The notes: generated by a model from the letters alone, not told the origin. Positions 24,997 through 32,367 are shown, counted from the stretch's first letter. The stretch: DNA of 41,251 nt from Syntrophaceae bacterium UBA6078 (GCA_002428735.1 DIXO01000002.1:1-41251), one strand, 5' to 3'. Numbers and translations: made by a program.

Positions 24997-25284
24997 TTAC
25001 TGCTGTTTTTGGAGGAGTAAATCGAGCTTGCGAATGATCTCTTCCTGATTCTTCAAGATCAGCTTCAGATATACGATGGAAGAATCGCTGCTGTGGATCT
25101 TCGTCCCCGTTCGATGGCTGTCTGTGAGGGCATCGTAAAATTCCTTATCCAGATCGATATGCACACCTTTGGGAAGGTTGTACGTGGTGTTATCATCGGC
25201 GGACGCGTTCATCGGCCCCCAGACGAGGGCGCAGAAGAAACAAGCCGCAAGAAGGAGTATGCGCACGCAATCATGTCTTTTCAT
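24997..25284 (-). CDS. Small exported protein of unknown function
   Basis: A 95-residue product with a clear signal peptide (basic start, then ILLLAACFFCALVWGP, probable cleavage after ASA near residue 29). The mature part of about 65 residues is soluble. It ends in an amphipathic, possibly coiled-coil helix (YLKLILKNQEEIIRKLDLLLQKQQ region). AGAGGTGG precedes the double ATG; the second (25284) has better spacing. I do not recognise a family. A periplasmic structural or adaptor role is possible but unsupported. Confidence 0.65.
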   Translation of the reverse strand: MKRHDCVRILLLAACFFCALVWGPMNASADDNTTYNLPKGVHIDLDKEFYDALTDSHRTGTKIHSSDSSIVYLKLILKNQEEIIRKLDLLLQKQQ

Positions 25285-25361
25285 CATCCACCTCTCACTT
25301 GATTTTCCCTGATTATCCAAGCACAACGTATGCCAGAGGGATGCGGGATGCCACTATTTTC

Positions 25362-25390
25362 TTGACACGATCCGGCGTGGCTCCTATACT
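25362..25390 (+). promoter_or_regulatory. Strong sigma-70 promoter upstream of the MaoC-like gene
   Basis: A perfect TTGACA (25362-25367) and TATACT (25385-25390) are separated by 17 bases. It lies about 110 bases before the MaoC-like ATG, giving a leader of roughly 105 bases. The hexamer pair and the ACG after the -35 box are the same as in the promoter at 41185-41213. Confidence 0.7.
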
Positions 25391-25501
25391 CCCGCCGTCA
25401 AAGACCGAGGTTCCCCGAAGCAGGGAGGGAACTTCTTTCTTAGAAAAATCAAGTGGCTGCACGCACCATCCAATCAATTCCAACCGCAAGGAGAAGCAGG
25501 C

Positions 25502-25957
25502 ATGCATCAGGGACTCTATTTCGAAGATTTTGAACCGGGGGCAGTATTTCATACGGAGCGAAAGACCATCACGGAAGCGGATATCGTCAGTTTTGTGAGC
25601 AACTATACCTATTGCGAACCGCTCTTTATGGACAGGGAGTATATTGAGAAAGAAACCCCTTTCAAGCGTCCCATCGCGCCGGCCCTTCTGACTGTTTCCG
25701 TTGCCGACGGACTGTCCGTGCTTTCAGGCATCATCCACAGAACGGGGATTGCTTTGCTGGGGATGAAGGTTGATGTGAAGGGTCCCGTATTTATTGGAGA
25801 TACCATATCCGTTGAGATCGAAGTCGTCAGCAAACGGGAGACAAAAAAGAAAAGCCAGGGAATCATCACCTGGCTTCACCGCATCCTGAATCAACGCAAT
25901 GAGGTCGTTATCGAATATACGGTAACCCGAATGGTCAAACGCCGCGCTGAGGGGTGA
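25502..25957 (+). CDS. MaoC-like hotdog protein with altered active-site motif
   Basis: The 151-residue product matches the MaoC/R-hydratase hotdog fold (YFEDFEPGAVFHTERKTITEADIVSFVSNYT ... KVDVKGPVFIGDTI). Hydratases of this fold use an Asp and His in S-G-D-x-N-P-x-H-x-D. Here the equivalent stretch is SNYTYCEPLFMD (33-44), with Asp replaced by Tyr35 and His by Phe42. Standard hydration of 2-enoyl-CoA is therefore doubtful; an acyl-CoA-binding or different catalytic role is possible. AAGGAG precedes the ATG, and a strong promoter lies upstream. It is the only + strand gene after 14.9 kb. Confidence 0.82.
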   Translation: MHQGLYFEDFEPGAVFHTERKTITEADIVSFVSNYTYCEPLFMDREYIEKETPFKRPIAPALLTVSVADGLSVLSGIIHRTGIALLGMKVDVKGPVFIGDTISVEIEVVSKRETKKKSQGIITWLHRILNQRNEVVIEYTVTRMVKRRAEG

Positions 25958-26014
25958 GGAAGTTACTGAAAAACATGGGTACCGTGCGGTGTAGCACCTT
26001 TGTGCCCACTGTAT

Positions 26015-26821
26015 TTAGATAATTCCTTTCGTATGAAGCGCGTTGATAATCATGAAAAAAGCCGCAACCCAATTCGTATATGCGAATAGTTTTTTCAGGT
26101 TCATGGGCTTCGTCCTTAACGCAAGTTTCCCTCCCAGTATTCCCCCGATAATCGCGATAACCGCTAAAGGAATTGCCACCGAAGGATTAAAATCCCCCCG
26201 AACGGCATGTCCCGCAAAACCCATGAAAGAAATCGCCGCTATTAACGTAGAAGCTGTCCCGACTGCCGTGTGCATCGGCACCCCGCAGGCCAGGACCATT
26301 AACGGAACCAAAAAAGACCCTCCCGATATTCCGACCATTCCGGAAACAAAACCGGTCAAAGCAATAACTGGCAATGCGATCAACAAGTTAACACTGTACA
26401 GCTCGTTACCGGATTTTATATCCACGACTCCGAACAGTTCATTCGATGTCCGATGCTGATTCTCTGAAACAGGAACAAGCATTACTATTCCCGCCATGAC
26501 CAACATGACGGCAAAAATCAGCTTTAAAGAAAATCCGTTGAATATATGTGAGAAATACCCCCCTCCGAGTGCCGATAACGATGAAAATGTCCCCATCCAG
26601 ACAGCCAATGTCCACGAGATAGATTTGTTCTTTTGAAAAACCATTATCGCGGCTACGGAAGCTGAAAAAAGTATGAACTGCCCGGTGGTCGCCGCTTCGT
26701 GCATGGGAATGCCTGCTATCGTCAAGATGACAACGTAGAAATTACCGCCCCCTTTGCCAACCATGGTCATTACGACAGCGACAAGAAAAATAAGGCCGCT
26801 TATTATAATCAAATGCGCCAT
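26015..26821 (-). CDS. TauE/SafE family sulfite/organosulfonate exporter-like permease
   Basis: A 268-residue polytopic membrane protein with about eight hydrophobic segments and the two-fold repeat of TauE/SafE permeases. GKGGGNFYV in the first half and GISGGSFLVPLMVLACGVPMHTAVGTA in the second are its signatures. Members export sulfite, sulfoacetate or related anions, or are uncharacterised. The coding sequence is noticeably more AT-rich than neighbouring genes. There is no strong ribosome site before the ATG. No sulfonate-metabolism gene is adjacent, so the substrate is unassigned. The 199 bases before it (26822-27020) hold no recognisable gene. Confidence 0.9.
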   Translation of the reverse strand: MAHLIIISGLIFLVAVVMTMVGKGGGNFYVVILTIAGIPMHEAATTGQFILFSASVAAIMVFQKNKSISWTLAVWMGTFSSLSALGGGYFSHIFNGFSLKLIFAVMLVMAGIVMLVPVSENQHRTSNELFGVVDIKSGNELYSVNLLIALPVIALTGFVSGMVGISGGSFLVPLMVLACGVPMHTAVGTASTLIAAISFMGFAGHAVRGDFNPSVAIPLAVIAIIGGILGGKLALRTKPMNLKKLFAYTNWVAAFFMIINALHTKGII

Positions 26822-27020
26822 TTAAAAATTACTCAGTTTAATCTGCTGGTTCCAGAGACATTGAGTGTCGACAAACCGGATGCGAACCGCCGCCGTGCCA
26901 GTTCGTTGACTGGGACGCTTTGAGGAATACGACCCTTCCCCGGACCGGTTTGGTGTCGAAGGGGAAGGCAAGGAAAAATTCCTGCGGAATGCCCGTTTCG
27001 TGTGAGCAGCGTGAAATCTG

Positions 27021-27905
27021 TTATTCCCCGCACTGCCAGGTGACGATATATTCAGTTAAATCATCAGGTTTCTCGATGCCGGGCTCGGCGCGAAGCCATT
27101 CTCCGGTCAGCCCCGTCTCCCGGGCGGTGAGATCGAAGTGGCACATGGCAATCCCCATGTCGACCCGTTGCAGATCCGCCAGTTTGAAGAGGTTCATATT
27201 ACGGCTGCCATATCCTTTCGTACGTTGCAGATAGAAATGCCATCGTGAGCCATCTCTGACGACACGCCACGGCTGTCTGTTTGAAGCCGATGGCCCCAGG
27301 CGCACCATTGCAAGCGGCGCGGCAAAGGCACCCGCTTTGTCTCGTGATAAAGGTTTCCTGAAGGTTCCGTCGAAGAAGAGGGTGTCCCACGCGAGCCGGC
27401 TGTCCGAACCGGCCCTTCGGCGAATGTACGAATCGAACCAGCGGCGCCTGTCCGCGGCGTATCCCACGGACACCACGGCCGGTATCATCTCGGTTTCTAT
27501 CAGCGCTATCTTTCTGGAAAAACCGCTCTTGTTGAATGTCCCGCCCAGCCAGCAGGTGCCGAGGCCCCGGTCCATCGCGAAAAGGATGGCCTTTTCAAGG
27601 AGATAGCCGCAGTCCTCCATGGCGTTTTCATCCCGGTCAGCGGCGCAGACGATAAAACCGGAAGCCCCCTTGATGAACCCGTAAGTCCCCAGGCTCTTCA
27701 ACGCGGCGAGGTCATCCGGGCAGGCAGCCACCAGTTCCAGCCGTACTGTTCCGCCCAGCGGGCCTGTGGTCAACTCCTTGAGTATCTTCGACAGTTCTTC
27801 TCTGATCTTCGGGTCGATCGGCCGCGGGACATAGGTCCGGCACGAAAACCGCCGCTCGATAATCTCCGTTATCGCCTGATTGTATCCCGCCATTGAATCA
27901 CGCAT
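27021..27905 (-). CDS. TM1586-type nitroreductase family protein
   Basis: A 294-residue flavoenzyme-like protein of the duplicated TM nitroreductase type, larger than standard 200-residue nitroreductases. The FMN-binding arginine cluster is ERRFSCRTY (from about 17) in the first half. The matching LGPSASNRQPWR, which normally contacts the FMN, lies in the second half. DRGLGTCWLGGTFNKSGF is the conserved central loop. The electron donor and substrate are unknown; NAD(P)H-dependent reduction of small organic compounds is the generic expectation. A start four codons later (MAGYN) is possible; neither ATG has a clear ribosome site. Confidence 0.85.
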   Translation of the reverse strand: MRDSMAGYNQAITEIIERRFSCRTYVPRPIDPKIREELSKILKELTTGPLGGTVRLELVAACPDDLAALKSLGTYGFIKGASGFIVCAADRDENAMEDCGYLLEKAILFAMDRGLGTCWLGGTFNKSGFSRKIALIETEMIPAVVSVGYAADRRRWFDSYIRRRAGSDSRLAWDTLFFDGTFRKPLSRDKAGAFAAPLAMVRLGPSASNRQPWRVVRDGSRWHFYLQRTKGYGSRNMNLFKLADLQRVDMGIAMCHFDLTARETGLTGEWLRAEPGIEKPDDLTEYIVTWQCGE

Positions 27906-27921
27906 TCAGCTGATCAAAGAA

Positions 27922-28032
27922 TCACAGCTTGCCTTTTTGGCTTTTCTTCTCTTTTTTCTCGTTGCGCTTCTCTTTCAACGTTTTTCCCGGTTTCTTCTTT
28001 TCTGACTTTTGGGTGTCTTTTCCTTTAGCCAT
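27922..28032 (-). CDS. 36-residue lysine-rich small protein
   Basis: A very short but convincing gene. AAGGAG lies seven bases before the ATG, and the frame runs 36 codons to TGA. The product starts MAKGKDTQKSEKKKPGKTLK. Fifteen of its 36 residues are lysine and there is no hydrophobic segment. Similar short lysine-rich proteins are often annotated only as hypothetical; nucleic-acid or ribosome association is a guess from charge. It lies between the nitroreductase and phosphatase genes, on their strand. Confidence 0.7.
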   Translation of the reverse strand: MAKGKDTQKSEKKKPGKTLKEKRNEKKEKKSQKGKL

Positions 28033-28099
28033 TGTCTTTCTCCTTATCTTTTCAATTTGTTACCTTGGTCAATTCAGGCGGATATGTGTCATCAGCACC

Positions 28100-28969
28100 C
28101 TAGTACCCGACCAGATGGCTTGATTTCGGGTCCTTCAACACTCGCAGCCATGAGCCGTATGTGGGATTGCTGAGCATGTACCACGTACGGCCCCAGCATC
28201 TCTGATATTGTCGGACCAGGGCGTCCCGCTGAAGGGGCGTGATGTTTTTCTTTACATCGGGGAGAAAATCCCCCAGATCGTCGCCAACCAGCATCAGGAT
28301 ACGGTATGCGGCGGCTATGGCTTCCCGCCTGCTCTCTTTCTCCGAGCCCCAGCCGGACCGCTCATTCTGCATCAATACATCTTCCGGCTTCACGCCGTCA
28401 ATGCCGACCCGGGCAAGGTTATTGATTGTCTCCTGCTCCTGCGGGCACCGGCAATCACTCCCCGCCCGCTGTACGCATTCCCGGTTGGTAATAAAGAATA
28501 CTGCCACATCCTTTTCTTTCAAGTACTTGATGAAGGAAATGGCGCCGGGAACCGCAGGAGCAATTTTCAGAGCGATCCACTTATCCCACGTCCGGGGATC
28601 GAATCCGGTTCCATCGATAATGAGCTGTGCCTGATAGGGTGAATTGTCGAGCACCGTTTCGTCGATATCCATCACCACGGCCGGGGGGAGGGGCGAGAAA
28701 TCCCCCTTTTGCTCAAAAGCAGCCGTCCAGCCCTTGTCATGAATGGCCGACTCGATATTTTTTGCGGCCATATTGTATGCCTGCAGGCAGTTTGCCTTGT
28801 ATTCAGCTGAGGACCGCACCCACAGCGTGCTGTTCAGATTACGGTTCCCCGTGGCGGCGCACCCGCTCAGTAAGGCCAGCATTGCCGCGAGAATCGCTAT
28901 CGCTTTAATATGTTTCATAAGCCGGTGTGAAATTTTCATAATCGGGGCTCTGTCCCTGATTACCTTCAT
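28100..28969 (-). CDS. HAD superfamily acid phosphatase lipoprotein (class B / e(P4) type)
   Basis: The P4-type acid phosphatases dephosphorylate nucleotides and other phosphomonoesters at the cell envelope. The 289-residue product has a lipoprotein signal ending LLSGC (Cys37), giving outer- or inner-membrane anchoring. The HAD nucleophile motif DIDETVLDN (Asp101, Asp103) is characteristic of this subfamily. Later motifs FFITNRE and LMLVGDDLGDF supply the phosphate-binding and magnesium-binding residues. In-frame ATGs at 28939 and 28918 would give shorter, more conventional signal peptides; none of the three has a good ribosome site, so the start is uncertain. The toxin gene ends six bases upstream. 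Confidence 0.88.
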   Translation of the reverse strand: MKVIRDRAPIMKISHRLMKHIKAIAILAAMLALLSGCAATGNRNLNSTLWVRSSAEYKANCLQAYNMAAKNIESAIHDKGWTAAFEQKGDFSPLPPAVVMDIDETVLDNSPYQAQLIIDGTGFDPRTWDKWIALKIAPAVPGAISFIKYLKEKDVAVFFITNRECVQRAGSDCRCPQEQETINNLARVGIDGVKPEDVLMQNERSGWGSEKESRREAIAAAYRILMLVGDDLGDFLPDVKKNITPLQRDALVRQYQRCWGRTWYMLSNPTYGSWLRVLKDPKSSHLVGY

Positions 28970-28975
28970 TCCCCA

Positions 28976-29266
28976 TTATTTTTCAGGTTCCTCAGGTAAT
29001 TGAGCGCCATGCCATACCGCCACAATCCATACATCATTATCCTTAACCTTATAGAAAAACCGATATGGACTCACAATAACTTCACGAAAAGACAATTCCG
29101 GAAATTCAGGGAAAGGTTTTCCCGATTCAGGAAATTTCCTGAGCCGTGATAGAGATTTCTCTGCTTTCTTGCGAAAGCTTATTGCAGCAGATGGGTTATC
29201 GCGGTTAATGTACGCAACGGCCTCGAGAAACTGGGAACGTCCGTTGGGGGTAAATAGTATTCTCAA
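28976..29266 (-). CDS. RelE/ParE family toxin
   Basis: A 96-residue toxin of the RelE/ParE superfamily, which either cleaves mRNA on the ribosome or inhibits gyrase. Family features include the N-terminal beta strand MRILFTPNGRSQFLEAVAYI, the LRKFPESGKPFPEF loop and the conserved REVIVSPYRFFYKVKDNDVWIVAVWHGA strand pair. It begins with TTG within a TTGA overlap with the antitoxin stop, so translation is coupled and probably inefficient. That would keep toxin below antitoxin. Whether it is RelE-like or ParE-like cannot be decided; VWHGA is more typical of the ParE/plasmid-stabilisation group. Confidence 0.88.
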   Translation of the reverse strand: MRILFTPNGRSQFLEAVAYINRDNPSAAISFRKKAEKSLSRLRKFPESGKPFPEFPELSFREVIVSPYRFFYKVKDNDVWIVAVWHGAQLPEEPEK

Positions 29267-29544
29267 ATTTTGTAAGCCTCAAGATAACGGTCAGCTTCTT
29301 TCAATACATCGTCGAGATCATACCCTGTCCCTGCTGCTATTTCTTTCTCTCCCCTGGCGAGCAGGTGCAGAATATCCATTTCATGCTGTGCGCTCGTGTA
29401 AACTTCCATACTAACCATAACAGCAGCCGCTCTGCCTCGCTGTGTAATAAAAATCGGTTCTCTCGAAGATGAAACATTCTTCACTACTTCGCTCGCATTT
29501 TGCCTGAGATCGGATATGGGTATAATTTTTGGTGCTCTTGCCAT
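29263..29544 (-). CDS. Phd/YefM family antitoxin
   Basis: A 93-residue antitoxin. The N-terminal Phd/YefM DNA-binding part (KIIPISDLRQNASEVVKNV ... EPIFITQRGRAAAVMVSMEVY) forms a dimer that autoregulates the operon. The C-terminal part (DLDDVLKEADRYLEAYKI) would wrap the toxin. A strong ribosome site (GAGGAGGT) precedes the ATG, in contrast to the TTG start of the toxin. A promoter with an internal inverted repeat lies upstream. The pair is followed by a phosphatase gene and preceded by an Mrr gene. Confidence 0.9.
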   Translation of the reverse strand: MARAPKIIPISDLRQNASEVVKNVSSSREPIFITQRGRAAAVMVSMEVYTSAQHEMDILHLLARGEKEIAAGTGYDLDDVLKEADRYLEAYKI

Positions 29545-29570
29545 TGGTTGTACCTCCTCTTGTATTGTCT

Positions 29571-29599
29571 ATGGTACTACCAAGTGAGTAGTTAGTCAA
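29571..29599 (-). promoter_or_regulatory. Toxin-antitoxin promoter with internal operator
   Basis: On the - strand TTGACT (29599-29594) and TACCAT (29576-29571) are 17 bases apart. ACTAC (29576-29580) and GTAGT (29588-29592) form an inverted repeat that falls between the two hexamers. A bound Phd-type dimer there would block polymerase, as expected for autoregulated toxin-antitoxin operons. A second TTGACA lies at 29613-29608. Confidence 0.45.
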
Positions 29600-29641
29600 T
29601 GATAGCTTGTCAATTGTTTAGGGGTAGTGCCCACCATAACC

Positions 29642-29674
29642 GGCTGGCAATGAAGCGTAGCGGAATTGCTGGCC
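29642..29674. repeat. Imperfect inverted repeat with attC-like geometry
   Basis: GGCTGGCAAT (29642-29651) pairs with ATTGCTGGCC (29665-29674), with a central two-base mismatch. The fold extends outward to AAC (29638-29640) and GTT (29678-29680) with an extra unpaired base. This resembles the bulged hairpin of integron cassette sites, but the outer 7-mers do not match the attC core consensus. It lies between the toxin-antitoxin promoter and the mrr stop. Confidence 0.3.
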
Positions 29675-29690
29675 CGAGTTGATACGCTTT

Positions 29691-30620
29691 TTAGATGCTT
29701 TCTTCAAAATAATCGCTATCAACCTTTTTGACTGGATACAATGAAACCGTGGATACGCCAACATCATGCTCAATCATCAAGCTGGTAAGTTGTTCGCCGT
29801 CAATTAAAACGATCTTACTTCCGATCTGGAAAACGTAAATGCGAGCATCATCGGTGAATCTGGACGTAGTAATAAAGATGCCCTTATTTGCTCTTTGAGC
29901 TTGGAGTGCGTCTGCAAATTGCATGACATCAGGACGACCGACCGGATTGTTATCCCAACGCTTTGCCTGAATATACACAACATCAAGACCGAGTTTATCC
30001 TCTTTTATAATTCCATCTATTCCACCATCGCCACTTCTACCGATTGCTTTGCCTGCGTCTGCACGCGAACCGCCGTAGCCCATTTTGACAAGCAGTTCCA
30101 CAACGACCCGTTCGAAAAAGGCAGGCGAGATTTTCTTTAGCCTGGCCAGCAATTCATCTGATAGTTCATCACGAAGATTTTCATACGCAGCTTCCAATGC
30201 CTCTGACGGCGTCGCTGTTGAAATGTCTGATGTCCCTTTAGATTCGGTAAGTTTATCACCACTTCTTGTCCCCTTGAGTTGCTGAAATTCGATAAACTCG
30301 GGGTATTGCTTGAGCAGTTTTACATTGATGGTCTTAGGCTGCTTCTTCAGAAGATCTCTTCCTCGGTCGGTGATTTGGTAGAATCCTCTGCGTGTTGCTT
30401 CGAGCAACCCGGCCTTTTTCATGTAAGTTGAAGCCCAGGCGACTCGATTAACGAAAGTTAACTGTATGCCGCTTGGCAGCATCTCCTTTAGATCATCCTC
30501 AGAAAGACCCAATTCCTTTGCCAGAGCTTCAACAGCCTCGCTGGTTGATGTTTCAGTTCCTTTTTGTGCCGCAAACTTGAGAAGCGGCAACATCACACTC
30601 TGATAATCTGGAACGGCCAT
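29691..30620 (-). CDS. mrr: Mrr family type IV restriction endonuclease
   Basis: Mrr-type enzymes cut DNA carrying modified bases and can act as anti-phage or anti-plasmid defence. The 309-residue product has an N-terminal winged-helix Mrr_N domain (about 1-95: VPDYQSVMLPLLKFAAQKG ... GFYQITDRGRDLL) for DNA recognition. A linker of about 50 residues leads to a C-terminal PD-(D/E)XK-like catalytic domain (from about 160). The key residues are visible: Asp202 in GDGGID and Gln218-x-Lys220 in YIQAKRW. No methyltransferase gene is adjacent, consistent with a type IV system. AAAAGGAG precedes the ATG. It belongs to an AT-richer accessory stretch. Confidence 0.92.
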   Translation of the reverse strand: MAVPDYQSVMLPLLKFAAQKGTETSTSEAVEALAKELGLSEDDLKEMLPSGIQLTFVNRVAWASTYMKKAGLLEATRRGFYQITDRGRDLLKKQPKTINVKLLKQYPEFIEFQQLKGTRSGDKLTESKGTSDISTATPSEALEAAYENLRDELSDELLARLKKISPAFFERVVVELLVKMGYGGSRADAGKAIGRSGDGGIDGIIKEDKLGLDVVYIQAKRWDNNPVGRPDVMQFADALQAQRANKGIFITTSRFTDDARIYVFQIGSKIVLIDGEQLTSLMIEHDVGVSTVSLYPVKKVDSDYFEESI

Positions 30621-30909
30621 TTATGTATCTCCTTTTGCATTTAACAGTATCTATCTGGAACCTGATAAAAACCACATACGACAACTTTTGCCGTATAAAA
30701 TACCTCGAAAACATATTAAGAAAACAGGCGTAACTAACTGTTATGTCTTATGTACAAGGATGATTTACGATTTATCATAAGGATTTCATCCTGATCCGCA
30801 TAACACCCCTTTTCAGACAAGAAATACTCCCCCGGCATGTAATGAAAACCATACAGCGTAAAAATCTGTCGAGATAATGGAAGCCCTAACCCTAAGTTTG
30901 GTCATGACA
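30621..30909. other. AT-rich intergenic stretch with possible mrr operator
   Basis: These 289 bases contain no credible gene. A near-perfect inverted repeat, TACGACAA-CTT-TTGCCGTA (30677-30695, one mismatch), overlaps a possible -10 box for mrr (TATACG on the - strand). GGATGA/TCATCC arms also occur near 30758-30790. One copy of the ~59-bp direct repeat lies at 30811-30869. Confidence 0.4.
30811..30869. repeat. Direct repeat, left copy, flanking the flavin reductase gene
   Basis: The last 35 bases (30835-30869) are identical to 31521-31555, and the 24 before them are similar (TTTCAGACAAGAAATACTCC here, TTTCAGACAGAAAACACTCC there). The copy lies about 40 bases past the flavin reductase stop. 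The two copies are in the same orientation and 686 bp apart. Confidence 0.8.
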
Positions 30910-31452
30910 TTAGAGACCGGCTGGGATTTTTAAGCGCATCATTTCCTTTCGGTCCAACATGCGTCCATCCACTATAAAAGTTCCATCGCCAACTGCGTGA
31001 ACGGTTCGCTTCTCCTTTCGCGAATCATCACAGTACGCCTCAACGCCTTCGAGGACAACGATATTGTGCTTCTTGACGAAATCGGCAACTCTGCACTCGA
31101 TATTTGCCATGCATTCTTTTATCAGGGGCGCTTTGACATGCGTTCCCTTCACGGGGGTCAGCATGAACCTTTCAAATTTGTCAGTATCAGCGCCGGAACA
31201 GGTTCCTACGCCAACGACCGTGTCAAGCATGTCAACAGTAGGAATCGCAATAACACACTCCTTCGTTTTACGGAGAGCGGAAAAGGAATAGTTCCAGGGC
31301 CCGGTGGTCATGGCAAACAGCGGCGTAAAGTCCACCACCATGGTCCACGAGATCGTCATTATGTTGTTCTTCTTTCCGTCATGTGTCGTAACAAGAACAA
31401 CCGGGCCGGATTCGATCAACGTAAACGCTTTACTGATCTGCATTTTTCTCAT
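30910..31452 (-). CDS. Flavin reductase family protein
   Basis: A 180-residue FMN-binding split-barrel protein of the flavin reductase / flavoredoxin group, which passes electrons via bound FMN. Family features are the N-terminal strand (FTLIESGPVVLVTT), NNIMTISWTMVVDFTP (the FMN-contact loop) and ECVIAIPTVDMLDTVVGVGTCSG. Flavoredoxins are common in sulfate reducers and other anaerobes. The frame is open for 24 codons further upstream, but that extension overlaps the direct repeat. AGGAG lies before ATG 31452, so the shorter start is preferred. The gene is bracketed by direct repeats, which hints at insertion or duplication history. Confidence 0.88.
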   Translation of the reverse strand: MRKMQISKAFTLIESGPVVLVTTHDGKKNNIMTISWTMVVDFTPLFAMTTGPWNYSFSALRKTKECVIAIPTVDMLDTVVGVGTCSGADTDKFERFMLTPVKGTHVKAPLIKECMANIECRVADFVKKHNIVVLEGVEAYCDDSRKEKRTVHAVGDGTFIVDGRMLDRKEMMRLKIPAGL

Positions 31453-31496
31453 ATGCGCACACGCTCCTGTCGTTGTTTGCCTAATGCAACCTTTAC

Positions 31497-31555
31497 TTTC
31501 AGACAGAAAACACTCCCCGTGCATGTAATGAAAACCATACAGCGTAAAAATCTGT
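31497..31555. repeat. Direct repeat, right copy, upstream of the flavin reductase gene
   Basis: Same-orientation partner of 30811-30869, with 35 identical bases at 31521-31555. It lies 45-100 bases upstream of the preferred flavin reductase start and may include that gene's promoter region. The rest of 31453-31662 holds no recognised gene. Confidence 0.8.
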
Positions 31556-31662
31556 TGTCAAGAAATTTATCTAGTTGAATAGGGTTGTTACAGCTCTTTC
31601 CGGTTCAGAACGGTGTTCAGACCGCCACGGTGTTACCGCCGGAGCGCCTTGGCGGGCATGCG

Positions 31663-32367
31663 CTATTGCCGTTTCTGTCTGATAGCCGCGGCCATGAGCT
31701 CCGCCCACAGCGCGTAGGCGGCCGGGCCGGGGTGAAATCCATCCGCGGCGACGAATTCCCGTGTGAGTGGAAAATCCGGCCGCACGTACTCCCAGCTATC
31801 CCTTTTATCGGCCAGATCGCTCATTGCCTGATTGAATAATGCGGCCCTTGTGCCCAGATACCATCGAAGGGGTTGAGGCAAGGCGGGGAAGGCGTGCATG
31901 GGCGGCAGGCTTGTCAGGAATACCTGTTGTATTCCAAACCGGGATTTGAGGCGCTCGCACAGGTTGTTGAGGAGTTCCGGCCATTTTTTCAGCGAGGTTC
32001 CGCCTGTTACGTCATTGACGCCGACTGAGACAACGGCCACGTCGAAGTCTTCCTGATCCATCGATTCGATATGGTCGAGGACGTCCCGTGTTTTGTCGCC
32101 CGTTCGGGCAATGAGTCTCCAGGACAGGTGAAAGTGAGGGGCCAGCAGGGAGACAAGCCGCCCCGACAGGGCCGATGCCTGGCTTTCCGCTCCCACTCCG
32201 GCGGCCGCTGAATCGCCCGTTATGAGCAGGCGCAAAGGTTCTCCCGCGCCTGCAACGCCGTGACGAGCCCCTTTCGGCTCAGGAAGCCTGGGCGTTACGA
32301 GACGGACATATATCCCCTGCGCCAGAAGAAGAGGGCCAAGCCCGATTGCCGCAAATTGATAGTTCAT
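31663..32367 (-). CDS. SGNH/GDSL family hydrolase
   Basis: SGNH hydrolases are serine esterases or lipases acting on varied esters. The 234-residue product has an N-terminal hydrophobic segment (about 5-22) that may anchor it in the membrane. Block I is ITGDSAAAG with the nucleophilic serine, block III is GVNDVTG, and block V DGFHPG carries the catalytic Asp and His. All catalytic positions are therefore intact. The start is ATG 32367; an earlier in-frame TTG exists, and TATAAT lies just upstream on the - strand, implying a very short leader. Substrate is unknown. Confidence 0.88.
   Translation of the reverse strand: MNYQFAAIGLGPLLLAQGIYVRLVTPRLPEPKGARHGVAGAGEPLRLLITGDSAAAGVGAESQASALSGRLVSLLAPHFHLSWRLIARTGDKTRDVLDHIESMDQEDFDVAVVSVGVNDVTGGTSLKKWPELLNNLCERLKSRFGIQQVFLTSLPPMHAFPALPQPLRWYLGTRAALFNQAMSDLADKRDSWEYVRPDFPLTREFVAADGFHPGPAAYALWAELMAAAIRQKRQ

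Noticed and set aside
31453..31524. N-terminal extension of the flavin reductase
   Set aside because: The extra codons overlap the direct repeat, do not resemble the family N-terminus, and a ribosome site precedes the downstream ATG at 31452.
30811..31555. CRISPR array
   Set aside because: There are only two repeat copies, separated by a whole gene, with no cas genes.
30811..31555. Insertion sequence
   Set aside because: The enclosed gene is a flavin reductase, there is no transposase, and the flanks are direct rather than terminal inverted repeats.
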